From Ewingella americana ATCC 33852 (GTDB lineage: Bacteria; Pseudomonadota; Gammaproteobacteria; Enterobacterales; Enterobacteriaceae): a DNA stretch of 64,000 nt. The DNA is taken from assembly GCF_000735345.1 (NCBI RefSeq), contig NZ_JMPJ01000026.1, forward strand, positions 62,001 to 126,000, in the 5' to 3' direction. Shown here piece by piece: positions 32,573 to 41,484 of the stretch (the stretch's first letter is position 1; each line of letters opens with the position of its first letter). A model generated the notes under the pieces. That model was not told where the DNA came from. It did not search any database and saw only the letters and a list, made by a program, of their open reading frames with translations. Both the position numbers and the translations under genes were made by a program.

Positions 32573-33495
32573 GCATTATTCGCGCAGGTATTTTTACCAC
32601 AGTTCAAGATTTAGGCCGCGGCGGCTACCGCCAGCTGGGTGTCAGCCAGACCGGCGCGCTGGACGCCCCGGCGCTGCGCATCGCTAACCTGCTGGTTGGC
32701 AATGAACAAAACGCCGCCGGGCTGGAAATCACCCTCGGTCAGTTCAGCGCCGAATTCAAACGCGCGGGCTGGATAGCCCTGACCGGCGCAGGCTGCCATG
32801 CCGAGCTGGATGGCAAAGTGCTGTGGACCGGCTGGCGCTATCCAGTGAAAGCCGGGCAGGTGATCACCCTCAAAACCCCGGCGCGCGGCATGCGCAGCTA
32901 TCTGGCGGTGTCCGGCGGTATCGACGTGCCGGAGGTGCTCGGCTCGCGCAGCACCGACCTTAAAACGGCCTTTGGTGGCTTAGAAGGCCGCCCGCTGCGC
33001 GATGGCGATAAGCTGCCGCTCGGCAAGAAAGGCCAGACCCCGCAGCAGTCGACCGGCATCAAACAGCTGCTGTTTGGCAACCGCATTCGCGCTCTGCCGG
33101 GGCCGGAATATCTGGAATTTAGCGAAGAGGCGCGCGAGGCGTTTTGGCGCACCTCGTGGCAGCTCAGCCCGCAGAGCAACCGCATGGGGTATCGCCTGCA
33201 CGGCCATAGCCTGAAGCGTGAGAGCGACCGCGAAATGTTGTCCCACGGCCTGATCCCAGGCGTGGTGCAGGTGCCGCACGGCGGCCAGCCAATCGTGCTG
33301 ATGGCCGACGCGCAGACCACCGGTGGCTATCCGCGCATTGCCTGCGTGATTGAAGCGGACCTCTACAACTTGGCGCAGATCCGCCTCGGCGAGCCGGTGC
33401 ATTTCGTCAAATGCTCGCTGGAAGAAGCCCAACAGGCGTCGAAAGAGCAAGAGCGGTTTATCGAACAGATTAAGTGGGGGCTGCATGGCCGCTAA
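32566..33495 (+). CDS. pxpC: PxpC, 5-oxoprolinase subunit C
   Basis: Partner subunit of PxpB, 309 residues, formerly YbgK/KipA type. It carries [20 protein letters not shown] near 10-29, a family hallmark. Others are [20 protein letters not shown] near 110 and the [24 protein letters not shown] region near 228-250. It overlaps pxpB by seven bases at the start and pxpA by eleven bases at the end, so the three are translationally coupled. Confidence 0.96.
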   Translation: MLSIIRAGIFTTVQDLGRGGYRQLGVSQTGALDAPALRIANLLVGNEQNAAGLEITLGQFSAEFKRAGWIALTGAGCHAELDGKVLWTGWRYPVKAGQVITLKTPARGMRSYLAVSGGIDVPEVLGSRSTDLKTAFGGLEGRPLRDGDKLPLGKKGQTPQQSTGIKQLLFGNRIRALPGPEYLEFSEEAREAFWRTSWQLSPQSNRMGYRLHGHSLKRESDREMLSHGLIPGVVQVPHGGQPIVLMADAQTTGGYPRIACVIEADLYNLAQIRLGEPVHFVKCSLEEAQQASKEQERFIEQIKWGLHGR

Positions 33496-34231
33496 TATCA
33501 AAGTGGATTTAAATGCCGATCTCGGCGAGGGCTGCGACAACGATCAGGCCCTGCTGCAACTGGTGAGTTCAGCCAATATTGCCTGTGGCTTCCACGCCGG
33601 TGACGCCCAAACCATGCTGCAATCGGTGCGTTGGGCGCTGCAATATGGCGTGGCGATTGGCGCGCACCCGAGCTTCCCGGATCGCGAAAACTTTGGCCGC
33701 ACGGCGATGCAGCTGCCGCCGGAAACGGTCTATGCGCAGGTGGTATATCAGCTTGGGGCGCTGGCGGCGATCGCCCGCGCCGAGGGCGGCAAGATGGTTC
33801 ACGTCAAGCCGCACGGCATGCTCTACAACCAGGCGGCGACGGACCCGGCCTTGGCCGACGCCATCGCCCGCGCGGTTCACAGTGTAGACCCAGCCTTGAA
33901 GCTGGTGGGGCTGGCGGGCAGTGAGCTGATCCGCGCCGGAAAGCGTTTGGGGCTGGCGACGTCGCAGGAAGTGTTCGCCGACCGACGCTACCAAAGCAGC
34001 GGTAATTTGGTGCCGCGCAGCCAGCCAGACGCGCTGATTGAAAGCGATGAGCTGGCCTTGCAGCAGACGCTGATGATGGTTCAGCAGCAGAAAGTGGTCA
34101 GCCGTGAGGGTGTCGCGGTGCCGGTGCAGGCCGATACCGTCTGCCTGCACGGTGACGGCGAGCACGCTCTGGCCTTCGCCCGCAGCCTGCGCGAAGCGTT
34201 TCGCCAGCAAAATATTCAGGTTTCGGCCTGA
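33485..34231 (+). CDS. pxpA: PxpA, 5-oxoprolinase subunit A (LamB/YcsF family)
   Basis: A subunit of 248 residues that acts with PxpBC to hydrolyse 5-oxoproline using ATP. Key segments are [14 protein letters not shown] at 7-20, [13 protein letters not shown] near 32, GAHPSFPD near 62, [10 protein letters not shown] near 105 and [15 protein letters not shown] near 165. The ATG at 33485 lies inside the end of pxpC and gives the family start. A longer frame from 33350 is a shadow of pxpC. pcp follows 19 bases later. Confidence 0.96.
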   Translation: MAANIKVDLNADLGEGCDNDQALLQLVSSANIACGFHAGDAQTMLQSVRWALQYGVAIGAHPSFPDRENFGRTAMQLPPETVYAQVVYQLGALAAIARAEGGKMVHVKPHGMLYNQAATDPALADAIARAVHSVDPALKLVGLAGSELIRAGKRLGLATSQEVFADRRYQSSGNLVPRSQPDALIESDELALQQTLMMVQQQKVVSREGVAVPVQADTVCLHGDGEHALAFARSLREAFRQQNIQVSA

Positions 34232-34250
34232 ATCAATACAAGGATCTCTT

Positions 34251-34901
34251 ATGCGTAAAGTTCTGGTAACCGGTTTTGAGCCTTTTGACGGGGAGCGCCT
34301 TAATCCTTCGTGGGAAGTGGTGAAGAAGTTAGAAGATCTGGAGATCTCCGGCGCACGCATTGTGATCCGCCAACTGCCTTGCGTGTTCGGTAAAGCCATT
34401 GAGGCATTGAACGCGGCTATTGATGAAGTGGATCCGGCGATGGTGATCGCGGTGGGGCAGGCGGGTGGTCGGACTGATTTTAGCGTCGAACGTGTGGCGA
34501 TTAACGTCGATGATGCACGCATCCCCGACAATGACGGCAACCAGCCGGTCGACCTGCCTATCGTCGCCGACGGCCCGGCGGCCTACTTCTCACTGCTGCC
34601 AATCAAGGCGATTGTCAGCGGGTTGCGCGAGGCGGGCATTCCAGCCTCGGTGTCACAGACGGCGGGCACTTACGTCTGTAACCACATCATGTACGGCCTG
34701 CTGCATCGTCTGGCGCAGCCGGGCTGCAAGGTGGTGAAGGGCGGCTTTATTCATATCCCATATTTGCCGGAACAAGCGGCAAAACACCCCAGCCAGCCGA
34801 GTATGTCGGTGAAAACCGTGCTTGAAGCGCTCGAGCTGACCATCGCCATTGCCCTGCATACTGAGGAAGATTTGAGGGTTGCGGGAGGCGCGACGCACTG
34901 A
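34251..34901 (+). CDS. pcp: Pyrrolidone-carboxylate peptidase
   Basis: Cysteine peptidase that removes N-terminal pyroglutamate from peptides, 216 residues. Start [20 protein letters not shown] is the family N-terminus. The catalytic glutamate is in the [18 protein letters not shown] region near 70-88. The catalytic cysteine is in [11 protein letters not shown] near 143, and the histidine is in [12 protein letters not shown] near 168. E. coli K-12 lacks this gene. Its product, free pyroglutamate, is the substrate of the enzyme encoded just upstream, a coherent salvage pair. The stop overlaps the nei start (TGATG). Confidence 0.95.
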   Translation: MRKVLVTGFEPFDGERLNPSWEVVKKLEDLEISGARIVIRQLPCVFGKAIEALNAAIDEVDPAMVIAVGQAGGRTDFSVERVAINVDDARIPDNDGNQPVDLPIVADGPAAYFSLLPIKAIVSGLREAGIPASVSQTAGTYVCNHIMYGLLHRLAQPGCKVVKGGFIHIPYLPEQAAKHPSQPSMSVKTVLEALELTIAIALHTEEDLRVAGGATH

Positions 34902-35695
34902 TGCCTGAAGGTCCTGAAATTCGCCGCGCCGCTGACCAGTTAGTGCGCGCGGTGGTCAATAAACCGCTGACCGACGTCTGGTTTGCTTTTCCCGAATTAC
35001 AGCCCTACCAGTCGGCGCTGATTGGTACGCAGATCACGGCGATTGAAACGCGCGGTAAGGCGCTGCTGACGCACTTCTCTAACGGATTAACCCTCTACAG
35101 CCATAATCAGCTGTACGGCGTCTGGCGGGTGGTTGAGGCGGGCCAGCAGCCGAAGGAGAGCAAGCGTTCGCTGCGGGTGAAGCTGCAAAGCACCGACGGC
35201 ACCATTCTGCTCTACAGTGCGTCTGAGATTGAGATGTGGGCCAGCGACGAGATAGAGAATCATCCGTTCTTGCAGCGCATTGGCCCTGACGTGCTGGATG
35301 AGACATTGACGGTGGAGCAAGTGCGCGAACGGCTAGTTTCTACCAAATTCCGCAATCGTCAGCTGGGCGGCATGCTGCTCGATCAGGCTTTCCTGGCCGG
35401 GCTGGGTAACTACCTGCGGGCGGAGATCCTCTGGCAGGCCAAGCTGCTTCCCGCGCATAAACCCAAAGACTTGAATGAACAGCAGCTAGATGACTTGGCT
35501 GACGCTTGTCTGTCGATTGCGCGTTTGTCTTACGCCACGCGCGGACAGGTGCAGGAGAACAAACACCACGGCGCGCTGTTCAGCTTTCGGGTATTTGGTC
35601 GGGCAGGCAAGACCTGTAAGCGCTGCGGCGAAACCATCGTCAAAACCTCGGTGTCTACCCGGCCATTTTTCCACTGTCCCGGCTGTCAGCACTAG
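34901..35695 (+). CDS. nei: Endonuclease VIII (Nei), DNA glycosylase/AP lyase
   Basis: Excises oxidised pyrimidines and cleaves the abasic strand, 264 residues. N-terminal [14 protein letters not shown] supplies the catalytic proline and glutamate. The helix-two-turn-helix region includes [17 protein letters not shown] near 165. The C-terminal zinc finger is [14 protein letters not shown] with CPGC at the end. The gene is coupled to pcp by a one-base overlap although the functions are unrelated. In E. coli nei also follows ybgIJKL. Confidence 0.97.
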   Translation: MPEGPEIRRAADQLVRAVVNKPLTDVWFAFPELQPYQSALIGTQITAIETRGKALLTHFSNGLTLYSHNQLYGVWRVVEAGQQPKESKRSLRVKLQSTDGTILLYSASEIEMWASDEIENHPFLQRIGPDVLDETLTVEQVRERLVSTKFRNRQLGGMLLDQAFLAGLGNYLRAEILWQAKLLPAHKPKDLNEQQLDDLADACLSIARLSYATRGQVQENKHHGALFSFRVFGRAGKTCKRCGETIVKTSVSTRPFFHCPGCQH

Positions 35696-35707
35696 GTTTT
35701 GAGCAAT

Positions 35708-35735
35708 AAAAAAGGCACTCAATGAGTGCCTTTTT
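35708..35735. terminator. Bidirectional intrinsic terminator between nei and gltA
   Basis: AAAAAAGGCACTC and GAGTGCCTTTTT pair around a three-base loop, with a T-run on both strands. It ends transcripts of the two convergent operons. Confidence 0.92.
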
Positions 35736-35752
35736 CTCGTCTGCTGACAGAC

Positions 35753-37039
35753 TTATTTCTTTTTCACCTGAGAGCTGAAATCACGTTTGTCATAGCCGGT
35801 GTACAGCTGACGTGGACGAGCGATTTTGATGCCGTCCTGGTGCATTTCGTTCCAGTGTGCAATCCAGCCCACGGTACGCGCCATCGCGAAGATAACGGTA
35901 AACATGGAAGAAGGAATACCCATGGCTTTCAAGATGATACCTGAGTAGAAGTCTACGTTCGGGTAGAGTTTCTTCTCGATGAAGTACGGGTCGTTCAGCG
36001 CGATGTGCTCAAGCTCCATCGCCACTTCCAGCAGGTTGTCTTTCAGATCCAGCTCTTTCAGCACTTCGTGGCAAGTGTCACGCATTACGGTGGCACGTGG
36101 GTCATAGTTTTTGTAAACACGGTGACCGAAGCCCATCAGACGGAACGAATCGTTTTTGTCTTTCGCACGTTTGATGAATTCTGGGATGTGATCGACGCTG
36201 CTGATCTCTTCGAGCATTTTCAGTGCAGCTTCGTTGGCGCCGCCGTGAGCCGGTCCCCACAGAGATGCGATACCCGCCGCGATACAGGCAAATGGGTTAG
36301 CGCCAGAAGAGCCTGCGGTACGCACGGTAGAGGTTGATGCGTTCTGTTCGTGGTCAGCGTGCAGGATAAGAATTCGGTCCATTGCGCGTTCCAGCACTGG
36401 GTTCACCACATACTCTTCGCAAGGGGTTGCGAACATCATGTGCAGGAAGTTGCCAGCGTAGGAGAGGTCATTGCGCGGGTAAACGAACGGTTGGCCGATG
36501 GAATATTTGTAACACATGGCGGCAACGGTCGGCATTTTGGACAGCAGACGGTAAGCAGCAATTTCGCGGTGACGCTCGTTTTCCACGTCGATAGAGTCGT
36601 GGTAGAACGCCGCCAGAGCACCGGTCACGCCGCACAGCACGGCCATTGGGTGCGAGTCACGGCGGAAACCGTGGAACAGGCGAGTAATTTGCTCGTGAAC
36701 CATGGTGTGGCGTTCAACGATTTTTTTGAAATCTTCGTATTGAGCCTGAGTTGGCGCTTCGCCGTACAGCAGCAAATAGCTCACTTCCAGGAAGGTTGAC
36801 TCTTTCGCCAACTGATCAATCGGGAAACCGCGGTGCAACAGAACGCCTTCGTCACCGTCGATGTAAGTAATTTTTGATTCGCAAGATGCGGTAGAAGTAA
36901 AGCCGGGGTCAAAGGTGAACAAGCCTTTGGAGCCGAGAGTACGAATGTCAATTTCGTCCTGTCCCAAGGTGCCAGATAGCACGTTGAGTTCAATAGGATC
37001 TTGACCTTGTAGGGTAAGTGTCGCTTTCTTATCAGCCAT
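35753..37039 (-). CDS. gltA: Citrate synthase (type II, NADH-sensitive)
   Basis: First enzyme of the TCA cycle, condensing acetyl-CoA and oxaloacetate, 428 residues. Recognisable segments are [14 protein letters not shown] near 227, [16 protein letters not shown] near 262 with a catalytic histidine, and [15 protein letters not shown] near 303 with the second. The N-terminal domain (about 1-50) with cysteines is typical of the large hexameric, NADH-inhibited Gram-negative enzyme. The ribosome-binding site is AAGGAG. It is divergent from sdhCDAB, sharing an 866-bp regulatory gap. Confidence 0.98.
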   Translation of the reverse strand: MADKKATLTLQGQDPIELNVLSGTLGQDEIDIRTLGSKGLFTFDPGFTSTASCESKITYIDGDEGVLLHRGFPIDQLAKESTFLEVSYLLLYGEAPTQAQYEDFKKIVERHTMVHEQITRLFHGFRRDSHPMAVLCGVTGALAAFYHDSIDVENERHREIAAYRLLSKMPTVAAMCYKYSIGQPFVYPRNDLSYAGNFLHMMFATPCEEYVVNPVLERAMDRILILHADHEQNASTSTVRTAGSSGANPFACIAAGIASLWGPAHGGANEAALKMLEEISSVDHIPEFIKRAKDKNDSFRLMGFGHRVYKNYDPRATVMRDTCHEVLKELDLKDNLLEVAMELEHIALNDPYFIEKKLYPNVDFYSGIILKAMGIPSSMFTVIFAMARTVGWIAHWNEMHQDGIKIARPRQLYTGYDKRDFSSQVKKK

Positions 37040-37705
37040 TTACAGTCTCCTTAGCGCCTTTATTTTAAAAATCGTCAACAACTGAACAGCCTAAAATATC
37101 ACCTCAATCCCCGTCATTATTATTTCGGTGGACTCTGCGATCGATTTTAGAAAGGGAACGTAGAGCCAATCGGCTGTGACCTTGGATCACGATTTGACGG
37201 AAAGGCGACACTTCATCGTTGTTAAAGATTCGATAGATCTTACAATTCTGTTACTCAGCTTTCGGTGGATCAGTACTTACGACAAGGTTATGGATATAAC
37301 ACAATCCCCACTTTTGCATAACTTGGCGTAACAGGGAAGGGTGGATATGTCTGTCGTAGTCATCACGGATGTGAGCGAATGGCTAATATGTAATGGAAAT
37401 GTTGATCCAATGTCAAACTACATAATTTATTTTGTTTGGATTGTGAAAAATGGGAGCCTAATCACTGTTTCGCAGAAATGTGACCAAAGCGTTTGTAGGG
37501 GAATTGTAATAGGAATGTGATCAACCTATACTTTGCGCCAGGTCTCCGGGTAACCCGAAGTAGGAGCACCCAGCATCACCTTCTTTTGTCTTTCAGGTCA
37601 ATGGAAAAGCACTGAAGGAGTTCATTTTTGCGCCGTTTAAGCACATCGGATGTCGTTGTTTGAGCGCGGAAAATGTGGAGCTTAAGCTCTAATATATCCA
37701 AGTAA
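37040..37705. other. Long gltA-sdhC regulatory gap
   Basis: No coding frame with support. It holds promoters for two divergent TCA operons. TGTGA-N7-TCACG at 37175-37191 resembles a CRP site, but the spacer is seven rather than six. Single TGTGA half-sites occur near 37480 and 37516. The stretch 37555-37620 contains a CGGGTAACCCG hairpin in what would be the sdh leader. I see nothing else I can name. Confidence 0.5.
37504..37532 (+). promoter_or_regulatory. Candidate sigma-70 promoter of sdhCDAB
   Basis: TTGTAA, 17 bases, TATACT. Transcription would begin near 37539, giving a leader of about 365 bases that includes the dispersed repeat at 37706-37800. A TGTGATC half-site lies within the spacer. 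Confidence 0.55.
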
Positions 37706-37800
37706 TTGGAATTGTGGGAAGGCGGCAATTGAGCGAGTCACGATGAGCTTACGTCGGTAAGTGATTCGTGCGAGTGAAAGCGGCCAACGCATCCACAATT
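37706..37800 (-). repeat. Dispersed palindromic element, copy 3 (sdhC leader)
   Basis: Outer ends GGAATTGTGG and CCACAATTTC are nearly complementary. Read on the minus strand the centre is CACGA-ATCA-CTTAC-CGAC-GTAAG-CTCA-TCGTG, with the same ATCA/CTCA internal loop as copy 2. It lies between the probable sdh promoter and sdhC, so it should be transcribed in antisense orientation to the other copies' reference strand. Confidence 0.75.
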
Positions 37801-37905
37801 TCAAGAACGCAGGATAGATGCTGTCTGAACACCGCCAAGGCCGGAGGAAGGAAAATAAAAAGACCTTCGTCATCACTGCGACAGCCGCGATCACGAAAAG
37901 GTTCT

Positions 37906-38304
37906 ATGAGGTGTGTGGGCAAAACCGTGAAAAAACAAAGACCTGTCAATCTGGATCTGCAAACGATCCGGTTTCCCGTAACTGCAATAGCGTCCATCTT
38001 ACACCGTGTCTCCGGCGTCATTACCTTCGTCGCTGTCGGTATCCTCCTCTGGCTGCTCGGCATGTCACTCTCTTCGCCTGAAGGGTTTGCACACGCAGCT
38101 GAAATCATGAATGGCTTCATTGTGAAATTCATCTTTTGGGGAATACTCACCGCACTGGCCTATCACGTCTGCGGTGGCATTCGTCACTTGCTGATGGATT
38201 TCGGCTATATCGAAGAGAGTTTAGCTGTCGGTACCCGTTCAGCCCAAGTGGTGATCGGTCTTACCGTCGTGCTGTCAATTCTGGCTGGAGTCTTCGTATG
38301 GTAA
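37906..38304 (+). CDS. sdhC: Succinate dehydrogenase cytochrome b556 subunit
   Basis: Membrane anchor of complex II, 132 residues with three helices. It binds heme b and ubiquinone with SdhD. Conserved parts are [16 protein letters not shown] near 9, [13 protein letters not shown]-type ([14 protein letters not shown]) near 26 holding the quinone-site serine and arginine, and [16 protein letters not shown] near 85 with the heme-ligand histidine. The ATG at 37906 has AAAGG five bases before. A GTG at 37915 would give the MGKTVKKQ start commonly annotated in relatives. sdhD overlaps its last seven bases. Confidence 0.95.
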   Translation: MRCVGKTVKKQRPVNLDLQTIRFPVTAIASILHRVSGVITFVAVGILLWLLGMSLSSPEGFAHAAEIMNGFIVKFIFWGILTALAYHVCGGIRHLLMDFGYIEESLAVGTRSAQVVIGLTVVLSILAGVFVW

Positions 38305-38645
38305 ACAATGTTTCGGCATTAGGACGCAATGGTGTCCACGACTGGCTGCTGCTGCGCGCATCGGCGATCGTTATCACGCTGTATATCCTTTATATTCTGG
38401 GCTTCGTTGTGATGGCTCAGGACATTACTTTTGATGTCTGGCAAGGCTTCTTTGCTTCCTCCATTACCAAAGTATTTACCCTGCTGACGCTGCTTTCGAT
38501 TCTGATCCACGCGTGGATTGGCATGTGGCAGGTGTTAACGGACTACGTCAAGCCTCTGGCTGTTCGACTGGTGCTGCAACTGGCTATCGTCGTGACGTTA
38601 GTGGTTTATCTACTTTATGGAACAATTGTTGTTTGGGGAGCGTAG
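38298..38645 (+). CDS. sdhD: Succinate dehydrogenase membrane anchor subunit
   Basis: Second membrane anchor of complex II, 115 residues, three helices. [15 protein letters not shown] near residue 9 is conserved. The [21 protein letters not shown] segment near 64-84 holds the heme-ligand histidine and the quinone-site tyrosine. Length equals E. coli SdhD. The start at 38298 overlaps the end of sdhC; earlier in-frame codons belong to sdhC in another frame. Confidence 0.96.
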   Translation: MVNNVSALGRNGVHDWLLLRASAIVITLYILYILGFVVMAQDITFDVWQGFFASSITKVFTLLTLLSILIHAWIGMWQVLTDYVKPLAVRLVLQLAIVVTLVVYLLYGTIVVWGA

Positions 38646-38648
38646 TCA

Positions 38649-40415
38649 ATGAGTCTGCCAGTCAGAGAGTTTGATGCTGTCGTTATCGGTGCAGGTGGCG
38701 CCGGTATGCGTGCCGCATTACAGATTTCACAAACAGGCCAAACTTGTGCCTTGATTTCTAAAGTATTCCCAACCCGCTCCCATACGGTGTCTGCGCAGGG
38801 CGGTATCACCGTAGCCCTCGGCAACACCCATGAGGATGACTGGGAATGGCATATGTACGATACCGTGAAAGGCTCCGACTATATCGGTGACCAAGACGCG
38901 ATTGAATATATGTGTAAAACCGGCCCGGAAGCGATTCTTGAGCTGGAACATATGGGTCTGCCTTTCTCCCGTCTTGACGACGGCCGAATTTATCAGCGTC
39001 CGTTTGGTGGCCAGTCGAAGAACTTCGGCGGCGAGCAAGCGGCACGTACTGCGGCAGCGGCCGACCGTACAGGTCACGCCCTGTTGCACACCCTTTATCA
39101 GCAGAACCTGAAAAACGGCACCACTATCTTCTCCGAATGGTATTCACTGGATTTAGTGAAAAACCAAGACGGCGCGGTAGTCGGTTGTACTGCAATCTGT
39201 ATCGAAACCGGCGAAGTGGTTTACTTCAAAGCGAAAGCCACCGTGCTGGCGACCGGCGGTGCAGGCCGTATTTACCAATCCACCACTAACGCACATATCA
39301 ACACCGGCGACGGCGTAGGTATGGCACTGCGTGCAGGCGTTCCGGTGCAGGATATGGAAATGTGGCAGTTCCACCCGACGGGTATCGCGGGCGCGGGCGT
39401 GCTGGTGACCGAAGGTTGCCGTGGTGAAGGTGGTTACCTGCTGAACAAAGACGGCGAGCGCTTCATGGAGCGTTACGCACCTAATGCTAAAGACCTGGCG
39501 GGTCGTGACGTGGTGGCGCGTTCCATCATGATCGAAATCCGCGAAGGTCGTGGCTGTGACGGTCCTTGGGGCCCACACGCCAAGCTGAAACTTGACCACT
39601 TGGGTAAAGACGTTCTGGAATCTCGCCTGCCGGGTATCCTTGAGCTGTCTCGTACCTTTGCTCACGTTGACCCTGTTAAAGAGCCAATCCCAGTTATCCC
39701 AACCTGTCACTACATGATGGGCGGCATTCCGACCAAGGTGACCGGTCAGGCGCTGCGTGTGAATGAGAAAGGCGAAGACGTGGTGATCCCAGGTCTGTTC
39801 GCGGTAGGTGAAATTGCCTGCGTATCCGTTCACGGTGCAAACCGTCTGGGGGGTAACTCACTGCTCGACCTGGTGGTCTTCGGCCGCGCGGCGGGTCTGC
39901 ATCTGCAAGAATCTATCAACGAGCAAGGCGACAGCCGCGATGCATCGCAAGATGATATCGACCACGCCCTTGAGCGTCTGAACCGTTGGAACAACACCCG
40001 TTCAGGTGAAGATCCGGTGGCGATTCGTAAAGACCTGCAATCCTGTATGCAGCACAACTTCTCGGTATTCCGCGAAGGCGATGCGATGGCGAAAGGTCTG
40101 CAAGAGCTGAAAGAGATCCGTGAGCGTCTGAAAAATGCCCGTCTGGATGACACTTCAACAGAATTCAACACCCAGCGCGTTGAATGTCTGGAGCTGGATA
40201 ACCTGATGGAAACCGCATTCTCCACCGCCGTTTCTGCGAACTACCGTACTGAAAGCCGTGGCGCGCACAGCCGCTTCGACTTCCCAGATCGTGATGATGC
40301 TAACTGGCTCTGCCACACGCTTTATCAACCGGAAACTGAGAGCATGACTCGCCGTGAGGTGAACATGCAGCCTAAGCTTCGCGCGGCGTTCCCGCCGAAA
40401 GCGCGTACTTACTAG
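38649..40415 (+). CDS. sdhA: Succinate dehydrogenase flavoprotein subunit
   Basis: Catalytic subunit of complex II, 588 residues, oxidising succinate to fumarate. The FAD-binding motif is [14 protein letters not shown] near 12-25. The histidine that binds FAD covalently is in [10 protein letters not shown] near 45. Substrate-binding residues are in [21 protein letters not shown] near 242 and [10 protein letters not shown] near 353; the catalytic arginine is in [13 protein letters not shown] near 287. Three bases separate it from sdhD. Confidence 0.98.
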   Translation: MSLPVREFDAVVIGAGGAGMRAALQISQTGQTCALISKVFPTRSHTVSAQGGITVALGNTHEDDWEWHMYDTVKGSDYIGDQDAIEYMCKTGPEAILELEHMGLPFSRLDDGRIYQRPFGGQSKNFGGEQAARTAAAADRTGHALLHTLYQQNLKNGTTIFSEWYSLDLVKNQDGAVVGCTAICIETGEVVYFKAKATVLATGGAGRIYQSTTNAHINTGDGVGMALRAGVPVQDMEMWQFHPTGIAGAGVLVTEGCRGEGGYLLNKDGERFMERYAPNAKDLAGRDVVARSIMIEIREGRGCDGPWGPHAKLKLDHLGKDVLESRLPGILELSRTFAHVDPVKEPIPVIPTCHYMMGGIPTKVTGQALRVNEKGEDVVIPGLFAVGEIACVSVHGANRLGGNSLLDLVVFGRAAGLHLQESINEQGDSRDASQDDIDHALERLNRWNNTRSGEDPVAIRKDLQSCMQHNFSVFREGDAMAKGLQELKEIRERLKNARLDDTSTEFNTQRVECLELDNLMETAFSTAVSANYRTESRGAHSRFDFPDRDDANWLCHTLYQPETESMTRREVNMQPKLRAAFPPKARTY

Positions 40416-40434
40416 GGCGTTGCGGAGACAGATT

Positions 40435-41151
40435 ATGAAACTCGAATTTTCGATTTATCGCTATAACCCAGATGTTGACGACGCGCCGTACATGAAAGAT
40501 TACGTACTGGAAGCGGAAGAAGGGCGCGACATGATGGTGCTGGACGCGTTAATCCAGCTGAAAGAGCAGGACCCAACCCTTTCTTTCCGTCGCTCCTGCC
40601 GTGAGGGCGTTTGTGGCTCAGACGGTATCAACATGAACGGTAAAAACGGTCTGGCTTGTATCACGCCAGTCTCGGCTTTACAGAAAGGCAGTAAGAAGAT
40701 TGTTATCCGTCCTCTGCCGGGTCTGCCTGTTGTGCGTGACTTGGTTGTGGATATGGGGCAATTCTACAAGCAGTATGAGAAAATCAAACCTTACCTGTTG
40801 AATGATGGGAAGAATCCTCCGGCGCGTGAGCACTTGCAGATGCCGGAAGAGCGCGAAAAGCTGGACGGATTGTACGAATGTATTCTCTGCGCCTGCTGCT
40901 CGACGTCTTGCCCGTCGTTCTGGTGGAACCCGGACAAATTCGTGGGTCCGGCCGGTTTGCTGGCTGCTTATCGCTTCCTGATCGACAGCCGTGACACAGA
41001 AACGCAATCTCGTCTGGATAATCTGGACGACGCTTTCAGTGTATTCCGGTGCCATAGCATCATGAACTGTGTCAGCGTGTGTCCTAAAGGCCTTAACCCT
41101 ACCAAGGCTATCGGTCACATCAAATCGATGCTGCTTCAGCGCGGTGCCTGA
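40435..41151 (+). CDS. sdhB: Succinate dehydrogenase iron-sulfur subunit
   Basis: Electron-transfer subunit of complex II, 238 residues as in E. coli. The [2Fe-2S] ligands are in CREGVCGSDGINMNGKNGLAC near 55-75. The [4Fe-4S] and [3Fe-4S] ligands are in CILCACCSTSCP near 149 and CHSIMNCVSVCPKGLNP near 206. The ATG at 40435 (MKLEFSIYRYNPD) has GGAGAC upstream; an in-frame start 15 bases earlier is less likely. A strong hairpin follows the stop, then a 290-bp gap to sucA. Confidence 0.98.
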   Translation: MKLEFSIYRYNPDVDDAPYMKDYVLEAEEGRDMMVLDALIQLKEQDPTLSFRRSCREGVCGSDGINMNGKNGLACITPVSALQKGSKKIVIRPLPGLPVVRDLVVDMGQFYKQYEKIKPYLLNDGKNPPAREHLQMPEEREKLDGLYECILCACCSTSCPSFWWNPDKFVGPAGLLAAYRFLIDSRDTETQSRLDNLDDAFSVFRCHSIMNCVSVCPKGLNPTKAIGHIKSMLLQRGA

Positions 41152-41172
41152 GTCAGTAAGATGATGTTCACT

Positions 41173-41194
41173 AGCGGGAACCCAGGTTCCCGCT
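41173..41194 (+). other. Hairpin after sdhB, and the sdhB-sucA gap
   Basis: AGCGGGAACC and GGTTCCCGCT form a strong stem 22 bases past sdhB, without a T-tract. It probably reduces read-through or stabilises the sdh message. The remaining gap to 41484 should hold the internal suc promoter, but I see no confident -35/-10 pair or gene there. Confidence 0.5.
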
Positions 41195-41484
41195 AACATT
41201 AAGTGAGTTATTGGTAACATATTCGCAACAAGGTGCAACAAAGTTGCCCTCGATTGGAGTAGTATAGGGACAGGAGAAAATAATAAGGTCGGATAACGCA
41301 GGGTAGCGCCAAAAGCCAACATGCAATACGAGGCAGCAAGTTGATTTTTGGAGGTTCCTTGACAGAGCCACAGGCTCCAGACCAATGAACTGAATATGTA
41401 TGGAAAACCGTCTTACCACGGTGTATCACGGTCAATATTATTAACCACGGCGAAAACTAAAGCTTCAATGCTTAAGGGATCACG

